The notes beneath the pieces were generated by a model. It had not been told where the DNA came from and did not search any database. It was given only the letters and a program-made list of their open reading frames with translations. From a virus, in the IMG/VR virus record IMGVR_UViG_3300031772_000046, positions 1 through 55,603 of that record: DNA of 55,603 bases, one strand, 5' to 3'. This document shows, in pieces, positions 30,322-37,949 of the stretch (position 1 is the first letter of the stretch; each line of letters opens with the position of its first letter). Made by a program: the position numbers and the translations under genes.

Positions 30322-30537
30322 GTGGACATCAAGGAGGCTGTTGCCAGGTTGCGCGCGGAGGCCGCCTCGCATGAACGGGGCGGCACGATCAGTCTGCTGG
30401 CGCTGCGGGAGATCAAGCACATTGGCGAGGCCGATAAGGTCATGGCGCTTGCCCAGGGCATCCTGACCGCCCGCCAAGGGCGCGACCTGTTGATTCTGAT
30501 GGCAGACATGCTGGAGAAGGAGGCGTCCAAGCCATGA
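30322..30537 (+). CDS. Small helical protein (71 aa)
   Basis: GTG 30322 follows GAGGAGG. Helical throughout (IKEAVARLRAEAASHERGG ... LMADMLEKEAS). Overlaps the next gene by 4 nt (ATGA). Function unknown. Confidence 0.65.
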   Translation: MDIKEAVARLRAEAASHERGGTISLLALREIKHIGEADKVMALAQGILTARQGRDLLILMADMLEKEASKP

Positions 30538-30875
30538 GGCCGAAGTTGCCGCTCAACGCCGAGGTGTTCTCGAATTACCGCCATTGGTGTTCTGTGCGGG
30601 ACGCTGACAACAACCATCTCTTCTGCGTGCGCAGCGACGGCAAGACCGACGTACCCGCCGCCGAGTACGCCGCCTTCGTCGTCGCGGCGTGCAACATGGC
30701 CGAGAAGGTGGAGGCGCTGGCGAAGGACTGGGCGTACCGCGCCGAGGCGTGCGAGGACACGGCGACCGTCTCGGCGCAGATGGGCGGCGGTCTCGTTGAC
30801 ATCGCCACTACTCGCGCCAAGGATCTCCGCGAAGGCGCCGCCGCCCTCCGCGACATCCTCAAGGAGGTGGCCTGA
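30534..30875 (+). CDS. Hypothetical protein (113 aa)
   Basis: ATG 30534 overlaps the previous stop. An N-terminal strand part (WCSVRDADNNHLFCVRSDG) is followed by a long helix pair (AACNMAEKVEALAKDWAYR) that may form a coiled coil. Its plan resembles Ea22-like phage proteins in the N-terminal half, but not clearly. Function unknown. Confidence 0.65.
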   Translation: MRPKLPLNAEVFSNYRHWCSVRDADNNHLFCVRSDGKTDVPAAEYAAFVVAACNMAEKVEALAKDWAYRAEACEDTATVSAQMGGGLVDIATTRAKDLREGAAALRDILKEVA

Positions 30876-30876
30876 C

Positions 30877-31188
30877 ATGCTAGATCCACGCGGGCCGCAC
30901 AAACCGCACAAACCGCACCGACTGATCCCGCCATTCCCCGACTGGTTCACGACCGGGGACGCCGAACGCTGGCTGAAACTGTCGCCAGTCAGACTCGGCG
31001 ACGGCGCGAGGGCGGGGCGCGTGCCCTTCTTGAACCCGGCGCGGGCGTTCGGTAGCACCATCCCATACTACTTCAGCGCGGAGACCTTGATCGCGTTCTG
31101 GCGCGAACGACATGGGCTTGGCCCCGAGTGTCAGCCGCCCCCGATGCCGCCCGACTTGGCGGCGAGAATCGAGGCGGCGAAGAAGTAA
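30877..31188 (+). CDS. Putative excisionase-like winged-helix DNA-binding protein
   Basis: A 103-residue protein from ATG 30877. FTTGDAERWLKLSPVRLGDG (residues 25-44) then RAGRVPFLNP...AETLIAFWRE follows the order of MerR/Xis-type wing-helix domains: helix, turn, arginine before the wing, then the target-picking helix. It is the last gene of the operon, directly before the terminator, so it might regulate the operon or act with the integrase; both are inferred. Confidence 0.45.
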   Translation: MLDPRGPHKPHKPHRLIPPFPDWFTTGDAERWLKLSPVRLGDGARAGRVPFLNPARAFGSTIPYYFSAETLIAFWRERHGLGPECQPPPMPPDLAARIEAAKK

Positions 31189-31193
31189 CGCGA

Positions 31194-31226
31194 GGCCCCC
31201 GGCGAGGTTCTGTCGGGGGCTTTGCC
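31194..31226. terminator. Convergent terminator hairpin
   Basis: GCCCCC...GGGGGCTTT between convergent genes ending at 31188 (+) and 31231 (-) forms a six-base-pair stem with a long loop and a short T-run. It would end the rightward operon; the leftward side has only weak A/T. Confidence 0.55.
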
Positions 31227-31230
31227 GTGT

Positions 31231-31779
31231 CTATTGGCTACACGGCCAGTACGCTACACAGTCATGCACCGTGGTTTGGATGCGGGAATACTCTCGCCCG
31301 CCGGCCAAGTTGCCCTGCCACTTCTCCGCGAACGCCTCCACCCTGCGGATGATCATGTCCGCCTCGGCTTGCGCCTCATCCTTGGCGGGACCGGGATCCT
31401 TGGCGGCGGCTATTGCGTCGCGCAGGTCGGCGACAGACCATTGGCGGTATCGCGTGCTGCTGTCGGGTAGGTGCTCCTCGCCACCATGGACCGCCAAGTG
31501 AAGCCACATAGACGGGTCTTTCGTACACGCGCAGATCCTGTGGATCTCCCAGGACATGTCAGCGGCCCGCGTCTCAACCGGGAACGCCTTCGCCGTCTTG
31601 ATCAGGACGCGAACCCAGTTTGCGGAACAGCCAAGCTCAGAGGCGGCGGCGCGGTCAAACTTCTCATCGCCCTGATAGACTTCCTTGGCGAGGGCCAGGA
31701 GGTCGCCTATCTCCCAGTCGGCGTCCCAACCGTCCTCAAAGTGATCGCGGACGTGGCTCATGAACTCCTCGAAGGTCAC
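31231..31779 (-). CDS. HTH-containing hypothetical protein
   Basis: GTG 31779 follows GAGGGGG by 8 nt. FDRAAASELGCSANWVRVLI near residue 40 is a likely helix-turn-helix, and later WSVADLRDAIAAAK resembles the second domain of ParB- or gp54-like phage DNA-binding proteins. It closes the leftward early operon before the convergent terminator. Specific target unknown. Confidence 0.55.
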   Translation of the reverse strand: MTFEEFMSHVRDHFEDGWDADWEIGDLLALAKEVYQGDEKFDRAAASELGCSANWVRVLIKTAKAFPVETRAADMSWEIHRICACTKDPSMWLHLAVHGGEEHLPDSSTRYRQWSVADLRDAIAAAKDPGPAKDEAQAEADMIIRRVEAFAEKWQGNLAGGREYSRIQTTVHDCVAYWPCSQ

Positions 31780-32144
31780 TCAAACAGCCCCCTCTGTGGC
31801 TTGATCTCGAACCCGTCCCACTTGCTCTTCTTGCGCACGTCCAATGTGCCCGCCTTGAACGCCTTCAGCCGCTGTTGGTACAGGGGCGGCAGGATGCGCG
31901 CCAACGATTCTTTGCTCATGCCGTGCGCTACCGTGTGGCAACTGGCGCAAAGCGGTACTCTGTTCTCCAGCATGTCCCCGCCACCGGCCCCGCGTGTCAG
32001 CAGCCAATGGTGGTCTGTCTTGGCGCGTTGCCCACAGACAGCACAGAAGAGCGAGGAGGGTTCGACGTGTTCCTGCGGTTCTGCGTGTAGGCGCGCACGG
32101 CGGCGAAGGGGGGTGGTGGACCTAAGCGGGGTGCGGCGGATCAT
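31776..32144 (-). CDS. HNH-type endonuclease
   Basis: A 122-residue protein with CAVCGQRAKTDHH (about 34-46), ENRVPLCASCH then AHG, the zinc frame and catalytic His pair of HNH nucleases. The basic N-terminus and C-terminal Lys/Arg run are typical of small phage HNH proteins found near replication genes. It is free-standing. The cut site is unknown; it could take part in recombination or packaging. Confidence 0.75.
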   Translation of the reverse strand: MIRRTPLRSTTPLRRRARLHAEPQEHVEPSSLFCAVCGQRAKTDHHWLLTRGAGGGDMLENRVPLCASCHTVAHGMSKESLARILPPLYQQRLKAFKAGTLDVRKKSKWDGFEIKPQRGLFE

Positions 32145-32145
32145 G

Positions 32146-32320
32146 TGTGTATCCCCAAACTCAATCGGCTTTCGCCGTCATATTCGACGGGCCGGGTACG
32201 AGGTTGGCGCCTGACCCGGCCCGTCTGAGGAGGTTTGAGCGTACGGAAACTTGTGCCCCCGGTGACCTTGCAATCCTTGAGTATCCAGCTTCCCTGGGCC
32301 GGGGGCAAACTTACGCGGGC
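32146..32320 (-). ncRNA. Structured non-coding region with long inverted repeats
   Basis: No reading frame fits here. GACGGGCCGGGT and ACCCGGCCCGTC form a perfect 12-bp stem (32187-32226 region) with a 16-nt loop. A second stem pairs GCCCCCGG with CCGGGGGC across about 40 nt. The direct context AAGTTT appears on both sides of the second stem. With the tRNA-like fold at 32322-32391, this looks like one structured leader or small RNA. Its function is unknown. Confidence 0.45.
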
Positions 32321-32321
32321 T

Positions 32322-32391
32322 TGGGGCCGGCGGGGGAGTAGTACCCCATATCTCCGTTGATCAGACGGCGCTCTAGTTGAGTTACGCCGGC
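32322..32391 (-). tRNA. tRNA-like cloverleaf, possible degenerate tRNA-Ile (GAU)
   Basis: A 70-nt fold has a perfect seven-base-pair acceptor helix (GCCGGCG/CGCCGGC, extendable to nine), an encoded CCA after C73, an anticodon arm CCGT-CTGATCA-ACGG (anticodon GAU) and a T-like arm GGGG-TACTACT-CCCC. The D loop lacks GG, and both lower arms have four pairs, so it may be a decayed tRNA or a mimic rather than a working tRNA. Confidence 0.4.
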
Positions 32392-32441
32392 CCGCACGGC
32401 ACCCTGACTTTATTCAGGCCACCTGCCCGCCAATGGATCCG

Positions 32442-32669
32442 CTAGCCCTCAGTCGGGGCCTTTGTCGTCATGTAGTCCCACAGGCAATCCATGCAGTACG
32501 CGTATCCATCCTCACGGCTACTTTGTCTGGCCTCGCCGCCACAGTCGGGGCACTTGCCGCCAACAGGGGGCTTCCTGATGCCAAACTTCTGCAACATGGG
32601 CATCATTGCGCGCCGTGCGTGGTCAAACGATGGATCCTCGCGCAGTTCGCGCCACTCTTCCGGCGTCAT
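32442..32669 (-). CDS. Small zinc-ribbon protein
   Basis: A 75-residue protein with helical N-terminus (MTPEEWRELREDPSFDHAR) and CPDCGGEARQSS...YCMDC, a clear zinc ribbon, at the C-terminus. It overlaps the SLOG gene stop as ATGA. Function unknown. Confidence 0.7.
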   Translation of the reverse strand: MTPEEWRELREDPSFDHARRAMMPMLQKFGIRKPPVGGKCPDCGGEARQSSREDGYAYCMDCLWDYMTTKAPTEG

Positions 32670-33043
32670 TCGCGGAACTCCTCAACGGTTATCCCGCGCT
32701 TGCGGGCCTCATCTACACAGTCCTTGGTGCCGCTATTCTCTGGCAGGTTCGGGAAGTCGGGGTGAAAAGCCAGTACAACGTCGGGCTTCAGATCCAACAT
32801 CAGTCTGTTGCGCGCTGGACCCGCCGCGCCAACCGCGTTCTGTTTGGCCCATTTCCGCCATTGCGCGGGGTACTCGTGGATGGCGGCCCATTGGAGTTCG
32901 CGGGCCAGGTCGCACGCGATGCGGTCAGCGCCACGGCACCCACCCTCGATCAGTTCTGTGGTGTCAGGGTCAAACCGCTTCATCTCGCGCAGCATGGCCG
33001 TGAAGCTGGTCCAACCGCGGCTGCCGCAGACGAGGACTTTCAC
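32666..33043 (-). CDS. SLOG-domain nucleotide-binding protein
   Basis: A 125-residue protein (GTG 33043) opening VLVCGSRGW (3-11). GGCRGAD near 35-41 and VLAFHPDFPNLPENSGTKDC near 92-111 are hallmarks of the YspA/DUF2493 branch of the SLOG superfamily, which bind NAD- or nucleotide-derived ligands. In phages the role is unknown; links to nucleotide signalling or anti-defence are proposed for relatives. Neighbours are the RinA/ArpU-like regulator and a zinc ribbon. Confidence 0.8.
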   Translation of the reverse strand: MKVLVCGSRGWTSFTAMLREMKRFDPDTTELIEGGCRGADRIACDLARELQWAAIHEYPAQWRKWAKQNAVGAAGPARNRLMLDLKPDVVLAFHPDFPNLPENSGTKDCVDEARKRGITVEEFRE

Positions 33044-33113
33044 TCAGCGACACCTCCCGGCAACTCTACCCATACTACTATACCACGTCCCGACCCCCTG
33101 TTTCACCCACCTT

Positions 33114-33566
33114 TCACCCAACTTTACGCCGGCGCCAGGGCCAGTCGAGGTCGGTTGAGTCCACCATCCCGTATTCGACCCCTAGGAGTCGCACGACCTT
33201 GCAGCGCTGCCTGTAGTAACTTGAATCCGATAGGCTCATCTCCATCATCACCCGTCGCGGCGGCACGCGGCCCTTGAAGTAGTTCAGTTCCAGGAAGCGC
33301 CGTCCTTCCGTATCCAGGTCCACAATGAGGCGGTCAACGGCCTCCTTCTCTTTGCGCATCATGTTTAGCACCCTGGAGCGTTGCAGTCTGTGCGCCCCCT
33401 CCAGCGTGGGGTCGCTTGGGTCTGACGATAGGCGAACCGTGCTCACATGATCGGTTGACGAGCCTTTGCCCGCCAGTTCATCGATTAAGTCGTCGATCTC
33501 GCGGCCCATGCTAGGGTAGTCATAGAGTATGTCTTCAAGGCCGTAGAACCGCCCCGGTAGTCTCAC
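33114..33566 (-). CDS. RinA/ArpU-family late-gene regulator (sigma-like HTH)
   Basis: A 150-residue protein (GTG 33566). The end has FLELNYFKGRVPPRRVMMEM then LSDSSYYRQRCKVVR, a region-4-type helix-turn-helix as in RinA/ArpU regulators that switch on late genes of Firmicutes phages. The N-terminal part is charged and helical. By position near the end of the early operon, it probably activates the late promoter near 23-24 kb. Confidence 0.7.
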   Translation of the reverse strand: MRLPGRFYGLEDILYDYPSMGREIDDLIDELAGKGSSTDHVSTVRLSSDPSDPTLEGAHRLQRSRVLNMMRKEKEAVDRLIVDLDTEGRRFLELNYFKGRVPPRRVMMEMSLSDSSYYRQRCKVVRLLGVEYGMVDSTDLDWPWRRRKVG

Positions 33567-33583
33567 GTCCCCTACGCCCCCTT

Positions 33584-33608
33584 GGGGCCGGTGTCACTAC
33601 CCGGCCCC
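33584..33608. terminator. GC-rich hairpin between regulators
   Basis: GGGGCCGG and CCGGCCCC make a perfect 8-bp stem with a 9-nt loop between two leftward genes. There is no T-run, so it is terminator-like or a processing/stability hairpin rather than a typical factor-independent terminator. Confidence 0.4.
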
Positions 33609-33624
33609 GGTTCTGGAACGTCAC

Positions 33625-34215
33625 TCAGGCAACCTTCCTCTTCTTCGCCGCGCGATTCATGCGCACGTACCGATCCCGGCGTTCATACCCCTCTCGTTCA
33701 GCGAAGTACACCCTCTTCAGAGGCGCATTGTCGGTGTACTGATCAAGAGGCACCGCCTTGCCGTCTTCAAGGGCGCAGGCGCGGTACAGCCAGCCGGGTT
33801 TGAAGCCCTTGAGTTCGAGGAACTGCCGCAGTCGGATAGACCGCACTTCCCAGAACGACTGCTTGTTGGCGCTGACATGCAGGGTTTGATGCCCTTCCGC
33901 GGCGGCGCCGCACTCCATCACCACGGCGGAGACACGTTGGTCCCAGCCGAACCTGACATCCTCGCCACCTGCTTCAATGCCCATGCGGGACCGTAGGTCG
34001 GCTGAGATGGTGTGCCTATCCTTCTCGGCCAAGTACATGTAGGCACCCCGCGTCACCTGCGAGAAGCACAGGAGCCATTCGACGCCTTCGGAATCAGTCT
34101 GACAACAGACCATAGGCCCCGATGGGCCGACATCGCGCAAGTCGCCGGCCTTGGGCGCCCATTTCGGCTGTATCAGCTTGCCGTTCTCCGTAACCGCTAT
34201 TGCTCCTATCGCCAC
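33625..34215 (-). CDS. Hypothetical protein (196 aa)
   Basis: GTG 34215 follows GGGGGTAGGAGAC. The 196-residue protein is mixed alpha/beta with a strand-rich first half, a helical second half, and a very basic C-terminus (RYVRMNRAAKKRKVA). It lies between SSB and the RinA/ArpU-like gene. The basic end hints at nucleic-acid binding. No family was recognised. Confidence 0.65.
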   Translation of the reverse strand: MAIGAIAVTENGKLIQPKWAPKAGDLRDVGPSGPMVCCQTDSEGVEWLLCFSQVTRGAYMYLAEKDRHTISADLRSRMGIEAGGEDVRFGWDQRVSAVVMECGAAAEGHQTLHVSANKQSFWEVRSIRLRQFLELKGFKPGWLYRACALEDGKAVPLDQYTDNAPLKRVYFAEREGYERRDRYVRMNRAAKKRKVA

Positions 34216-34227
34216 GTCTCCTACCCC

Positions 34228-34608
34228 CTAGAATGGCGCGTCTTCTGCCACGTCTTCTTCTCTCACCGGCGGCCTGTGCCCGGCATCCTCGAACTCCGGT
34301 TCCTGATCAGCCACGATCTCCACGGTGTCACACGCGATCTCGTGCGATGTGGACTGCCGGCCCTGGACCTCGTACTCGCGGACGTGATATTCGCCGGTGA
34401 CGGCCAAGGCCATGCCCTTCACGGCCTCGCTGGCGGCCTTGGCTTTGTCACCCCACACCACGAACTTGAGCACGTCGGTGTTGACATCGCCCTCGCGCGC
34501 CCAGCGGCGGGCAACGGTGAGGGTGAACTTCACCGCCAACTTGCCGGTTCTCGTGTAGGTCACGACAGGATTCTCTGTCAGGTGTCCGGTGAAGCAGCAG
34601 GTGTTCAT
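34228..34608 (-). CDS. ssb: Single-stranded DNA-binding protein
   Basis: A 126-residue OB-fold SSB. Strands 1-3 read MNTCCFTGHLTENPVVTY ... KLAVKFTLTVARRW, and FVVWGDKAKAASEAVKGM marks the canonical middle. The acidic end stops in EDVAEDAPF, the C-terminal tip (DDxPF-type) that recruits partner proteins. It would coat single-stranded DNA during replication and RecT-type recombination. The start overlaps the stop of the Cys protein. Confidence 0.9.
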   Translation of the reverse strand: MNTCCFTGHLTENPVVTYTRTGKLAVKFTLTVARRWAREGDVNTDVLKFVVWGDKAKAASEAVKGMALAVTGEYHVREYEVQGRQSTSHEIACDTVEIVADQEPEFEDAGHRPPVREEDVAEDAPF

Positions 34609-34823
34609 GACGCTTCCTCCTTTTCTTCGATGGCGACGACCTCTGCCTCGCAGTACCGGCTACCGCAGATGGCGCAGTAGCGGACATGGCCGCAGGTGTA
34701 GTTTTCGAGGTCCTTGAACGCGCAATAGACGAGCGGCAACTTATCCCCGACCGCACGTCTTTCGGCTCCAAATTCGACGACCTCGCCGCAGGGAACGCGA
34801 ATGGTCATCATACATGCGCTCAC
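34605..34823 (-). CDS. Small Cys-containing protein
   Basis: Start GTG 34823 overlaps the previous stop (GTGA) behind GAGGAGG; the longer frame is shadow. The 72-residue product has CGHVRYCAICGSRYC near 48-62, a zinc site, and a Glu/Lys-rich end. It precedes ssb in the operon. Function unknown. Confidence 0.6.
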   Translation of the reverse strand: MSACMMTIRVPCGEVVEFGAERRAVGDKLPLVYCAFKDLENYTCGHVRYCAICGSRYCEAEVVAIEEKEEAS

Positions 34824-35278
34824 GCCGCCTCCTCCCCTCTCTTGACCGCCCGCAATGGGACTGCCAGCGCGAACTCCCGATCCGTAGACAAGGTATGGCT
34901 GCCCAATTGACCGCGCGCGTGGACCATGAACCGTCTCTCTGGCGGGGTCATGAGCCAGCCGATCAATTCGGGCAGCAGGGTCCACACATTGCGCCGCCTC
35001 TGCCTCAACGCCAACCCCTCGCGGAAGGAACGATTGAGGCGGTGGTTAAACCGTGTCAGCACGTCCTCTAGCTCGGCGCGGGCGCCCTCGACTGTGGGCA
35101 GAACCCCCGTTGCAAGGTCAAGGTCAACGCACTCGCCTTGATAGCCATCTCCACGGGATGCGATACGGCATCTGAGTACCCGCGATGGGTAGGCAGAGGT
35201 TGTCCATGCGCCGGGGTAGGCACCGGCCAGAAGGTGGAGGGCCAGGACCACACCTACGAAGATGACGATGGTGGGCAT
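34820..35278 (-). CDS. Membrane-anchored HicB-like domain protein
   Basis: A 152-residue protein with an N-terminal hydrophobic helix (TIVIFVGVVLALHLLAGAY), then RVLRCRIASRGDGYQGECVD and VEGARAELEDVLTRF, the same HicB-like pattern as the pair at 16063-16636, and a basic C-terminus. The added signal anchor makes it the odd member of the set. Function unknown. Confidence 0.6.
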   Translation of the reverse strand: MPTIVIFVGVVLALHLLAGAYPGAWTTSAYPSRVLRCRIASRGDGYQGECVDLDLATGVLPTVEGARAELEDVLTRFNHRLNRSFREGLALRQRRRNVWTLLPELIGWLMTPPERRFMVHARGQLGSHTLSTDREFALAVPLRAVKRGEEAA

Positions 35279-35715
35279 TCTTTGGACGCCTCCTTCTTCT
35301 CGCGCTCCTCAAAGTACACGCGGCAGCAGTCGGCCCGGACTTCAGGGTTCCATTGGTCGGGGCAGCGGTACTCGCATTGCGCCGCGCTGATCTTGTGTCC
35401 TCGCCCCGCACACCACTCTGTAGTGACGCAGCCTTCGACGTGGGGGCAGGGTTGTACGATGTCGCCTATGTCCAGGTCCAGGAGGGCGCGGGCGCACGCG
35501 GCGCCAATCTGAATCAGATGCACCACGGCGCGAGGATCCGGGCGTCTACTCTCGTCGGAACCCCATCCTAGATTCGTCGCGTGACGCTCGAACAGGGTCA
35601 GTTCCGCGCGAAGGACGCACGCGGCTTCGTAGATGTTCACAAAGCGGTGGGTCTCCTCGCCCGTCGCCGTAAACCGTATCGCATTCAGCGCGTCGGTGAT
35701 GGTGGTGTCGCTCAT
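35254..35715 (-). CDS. Hypothetical protein (153 aa), Cys-rich C-terminus
   Basis: ATG 35715 follows AGAGGAGG; longer frames are shadow. The N-terminal half is helical (SDTTITDALNAIRFTATGEE). The C-terminal half has Cys at several sites (CPHVEGC, CAGRG, CEYRCPDQW, DCCRVYF), consistent with two zinc sites. It overlaps the HicB-like gene at its end. Function unknown. Confidence 0.65.
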   Translation of the reverse strand: MSDTTITDALNAIRFTATGEETHRFVNIYEAACVLRAELTLFERHATNLGWGSDESRRPDPRAVVHLIQIGAACARALLDLDIGDIVQPCPHVEGCVTTEWCAGRGHKISAAQCEYRCPDQWNPEVRADCCRVYFEEREKKEASKECPPSSSS

Positions 35716-35912
35716 ACGGATGCCTCCTCTGCCTCCTGCCTGATGATGGCCGCCCAGCAATCGGCACCCGCGCGGTCGCACTTGATGGGGCCAGCGGCTG
35801 GACCGGCCTTGCCTTGATCCACCGGACACACGAACTCCGCCTCGACCGCAGGGCAGCCGCAGTTGTCATACAGGGCCTCGCACGCGCGGCGGAATAGGTC
35901 TGCGTCCGTCAC
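35712..35912 (-). CDS. Small Cys-rich protein, tandem paralogue 2
   Basis: GTG 35912 overlaps the stop of its paralogue (GTGA). The 66-residue protein reads FRRACEALYDNCGCPAVEAE, then CPVDQGK, KCDRAGADCWAAII, matching the Cys plan of the next gene. Probable zinc protein; function unknown. Confidence 0.65.
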   Translation of the reverse strand: MTDADLFRRACEALYDNCGCPAVEAEFVCPVDQGKAGPAAGPIKCDRAGADCWAAIIRQEAEEASV

Positions 35913-36136
35913 TTGGGTGTCTCCTCGTTCTGCGCCAGTTCGATGTAACGGGCGACCCAGCACTCAATGTTGCCGTTGTCGTCGTCCTCTGGCACGGTGC
36001 ATTTGGCTTGGTCATCAACGTGCCTGGCGGGGCATGGGTAGTGGTAGATGCGCGGGCAACAGTCGCTGTGGCGGAAGTAGACCGTCTCGCAAGCCAGCCT
36101 CAGCGCCCTCGCCAGTACGACGGGATCCTGTGTCAT
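35909..36136 (-). CDS. Small Cys-rich protein, tandem paralogue 1
   Basis: A 75-residue protein reading LACETVYFRHSDCCPRIYHY, CPARHV, KCTVPEDDD and IECWVARYIEL. The spacing CET-Y...CC...CP...KC...CW is shared with the neighbour, showing a tandem duplication. It overlaps the rusA stop. Function unknown. Confidence 0.65.
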   Translation of the reverse strand: MTQDPVVLARALRLACETVYFRHSDCCPRIYHYPCPARHVDDQAKCTVPEDDDNGNIECWVARYIELAQNEETPK

Positions 36137-36546
36137 GCGGAAGCCTCCTCAAGCAGCGACTGATACTCCTTCATGGCCGCAATCCCCACCAGAACACGGG
36201 GCACCGCGTCGTATCGCTTGTGAACGTCCAGGCTCACGATGCAGGAGTCGTCGCGGTAGATCACGCCGAGAAGGGCGTCCTCGACCGCCTTGATGAGGTT
36301 AGAACAGTCGGGCCGTCCCGTTGGGTACTGCTTCTTCTTCGACTTCGGCGGGCTTGAGTAGAAGACCGCCACTACCGCCAGGGGTTCATCCAGGGGCACT
36401 TCAGGCCGATGCTTCAGGGCCTCTTCCCTGATGCACAGGCGCCATGCCGCCGTGTTGGGGGGTGTGTACGGCCTACCCCCGCGCGTTCCCGAGTGACGCG
36501 CCCGCGCCTCCGCTACCGCCGTGCCGTAGACGGTGAAGGAGATCAT
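36133..36546 (-). CDS. rusA: RusA-like Holliday junction resolvase
   Basis: The 137-residue protein from ATG 36546 has the RusA core: TVYGTAVAEARARH at the start, RPDCSNLIKAVEDALLGV, and IYRDDSCIVSLDVHKRY with the conserved Asp residues. RusA cuts four-way junctions formed in phage recombination and replication, working with RecT/SSB in this operon. The end overlaps the tandem Cys gene. Confidence 0.88.
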   Translation of the reverse strand: MISFTVYGTAVAEARARHSGTRGGRPYTPPNTAAWRLCIREEALKHRPEVPLDEPLAVVAVFYSSPPKSKKKQYPTGRPDCSNLIKAVEDALLGVIYRDDSCIVSLDVHKRYDAVPRVLVGIAAMKEYQSLLEEASA

Positions 36547-37949
36547 GTCATGTCGCCTCCAAGTTGCAGCTGCTGGGGTACATCGATGGCCCCGCGCTCG
36601 AACGACCACCTTGCTTGTGCGGCCTCCGCGTCTATGCGCTTACGCGCCTCATCGGCATAGGCGGGGTTCAGCTCAACGCCGATGTATGCCCGGCCATGGC
36701 GCACGGCGACAAGCCCTGTGGTGCCCACGCCCATGAAGGGATCGAGGACAACGCACTTGGCGGACCCGTCGTTTGAGGGGCAGGGGCAGGTGGGGCGCCA
36801 GCCGCTAGTATTATAGAGGCGGGTTGCGTTACACGATGCGCCGGCATCATTGCGATCTGGATTTGGCATCGCACGTCTCTGTTTGCGTTCTGATTGCATC
36901 TTCATTACCTGCCGCCTCCATGGCGCTCCGCAGCTTGGACAAGCCATGGGGCTTGTCCCCGCCAGGATGCAGGGTTCGACGAGGGCCGGGGGAAAGACAG
37001 CGAAGTGAGGGCCGGGATAGGGTTCTGTGGGCACCCTCCAGACGTTGCGCTTGTTGCGGCCCCGCAGGGGGTCGCCGTACTGCGCCCGCCCGTCATGTAG
37101 GCCCCCCGTTGTGCGATTGCCCTGCATGGTCAAGGCGCCTGTCTTGTGGGCCGCCGTGTCGGCCGCAAACACTCGCCCGGGCTCCGCCATCGGTTCCCGT
37201 ATCGCGTCGGCGTCATAGGCGTAACTCGAGCTCTTGGCGAGGTGGAACACGTGCTCGTGGGCGCACGTGGTCCTGTCAGTCACACTCTCGGGCATACAGT
37301 TAGACTTGCCCCAGATGTTGTCCTGGCGCAGATACCAGCCGTCCGCACGCAGGGCGAAGGCGAGGAGCCAGGGGATGCCCACTAGATCCTTGGGCTTGAG
37401 GTTTCCCGTTGCCCGCCTTGTAATCTGATACCCCGCCGCACCGCGATTCTTCCCGCCCTTAAGCGTCGAACACGAACTCGGATTCGACATCCCGCCTTGA
37501 GCGTAGGTATCAGCTATGATCACCCACAGCGTGCCGTCCTTGCGCAGCACCCTGCGCACTTCGCCGAAGACCGCCACCAGATGGCCGATGTACATCTCCG
37601 GTGTCGGCTCCGCCCCCAGCTCGCCCCTCCAGGCGCCGCACGCCTGACAGAACAGCCCGCCGGCGACCAATGAATGCCTAAGCGCCCTCTCGCCTATCTG
37701 CCCTTTGCGCCGGGCTTTGCCATCGACCAGCCCCCCATGATAACCAGGATCTAGCCGACCGCCATCATCGCCCCAGTTGGTGTGCGGGCACGCCGGAGCG
37801 CCGCCCCATACCTGCGGCTCAGTACCGTAGGCCCTCAGCCCAAAGTAGGGGGGCGAGGTGACGCAGCAATGTATGCTGTTGTCGGGCAGCGTTGCAAGCG
37901 CGTCCAGGACGTGGCCTGTGATGATGGTGTTGAGGGGCAGGGAAGTCAC
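36543..37949 (-). CDS. DNA methyltransferase (TSPPY)
   Basis: A 468-residue DNA methyltransferase (GTG 37949, GTGA-coupled). Catalytic TSPPYFGLRAYG is at 31-42 and SAM-binding DPFMGVGTT near 403-411. TSPPY is usual for N4-cytosine or related enzymes. The central region has a CPSCGAPW zinc-like site and a target-recognition part. It probably methylates phage DNA to escape host restriction. There is no cognate nuclease in the window. Confidence 0.9.
   Translation of the reverse strand: MTSLPLNTIITGHVLDALATLPDNSIHCCVTSPPYFGLRAYGTEPQVWGGAPACPHTNWGDDGGRLDPGYHGGLVDGKARRKGQIGERALRHSLVAGGLFCQACGAWRGELGAEPTPEMYIGHLVAVFGEVRRVLRKDGTLWVIIADTYAQGGMSNPSSCSTLKGGKNRGAAGYQITRRATGNLKPKDLVGIPWLLAFALRADGWYLRQDNIWGKSNCMPESVTDRTTCAHEHVFHLAKSSSYAYDADAIREPMAEPGRVFAADTAAHKTGALTMQGNRTTGGLHDGRAQYGDPLRGRNKRNVWRVPTEPYPGPHFAVFPPALVEPCILAGTSPMACPSCGAPWRRQVMKMQSERKQRRAMPNPDRNDAGASCNATRLYNTSGWRPTCPCPSNDGSAKCVVLDPFMGVGTTGLVAVRHGRAYIGVELNPAYADEARKRIDAEAAQARWSFERGAIDVPQQLQLGGDMT

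Noticed and set aside
33060-33100. Leftward promoter (TATAGT) before the SLOG gene
   Set aside because: The -10 looks good, but no -35 within 16-18 nt matches; kept out as too weak.
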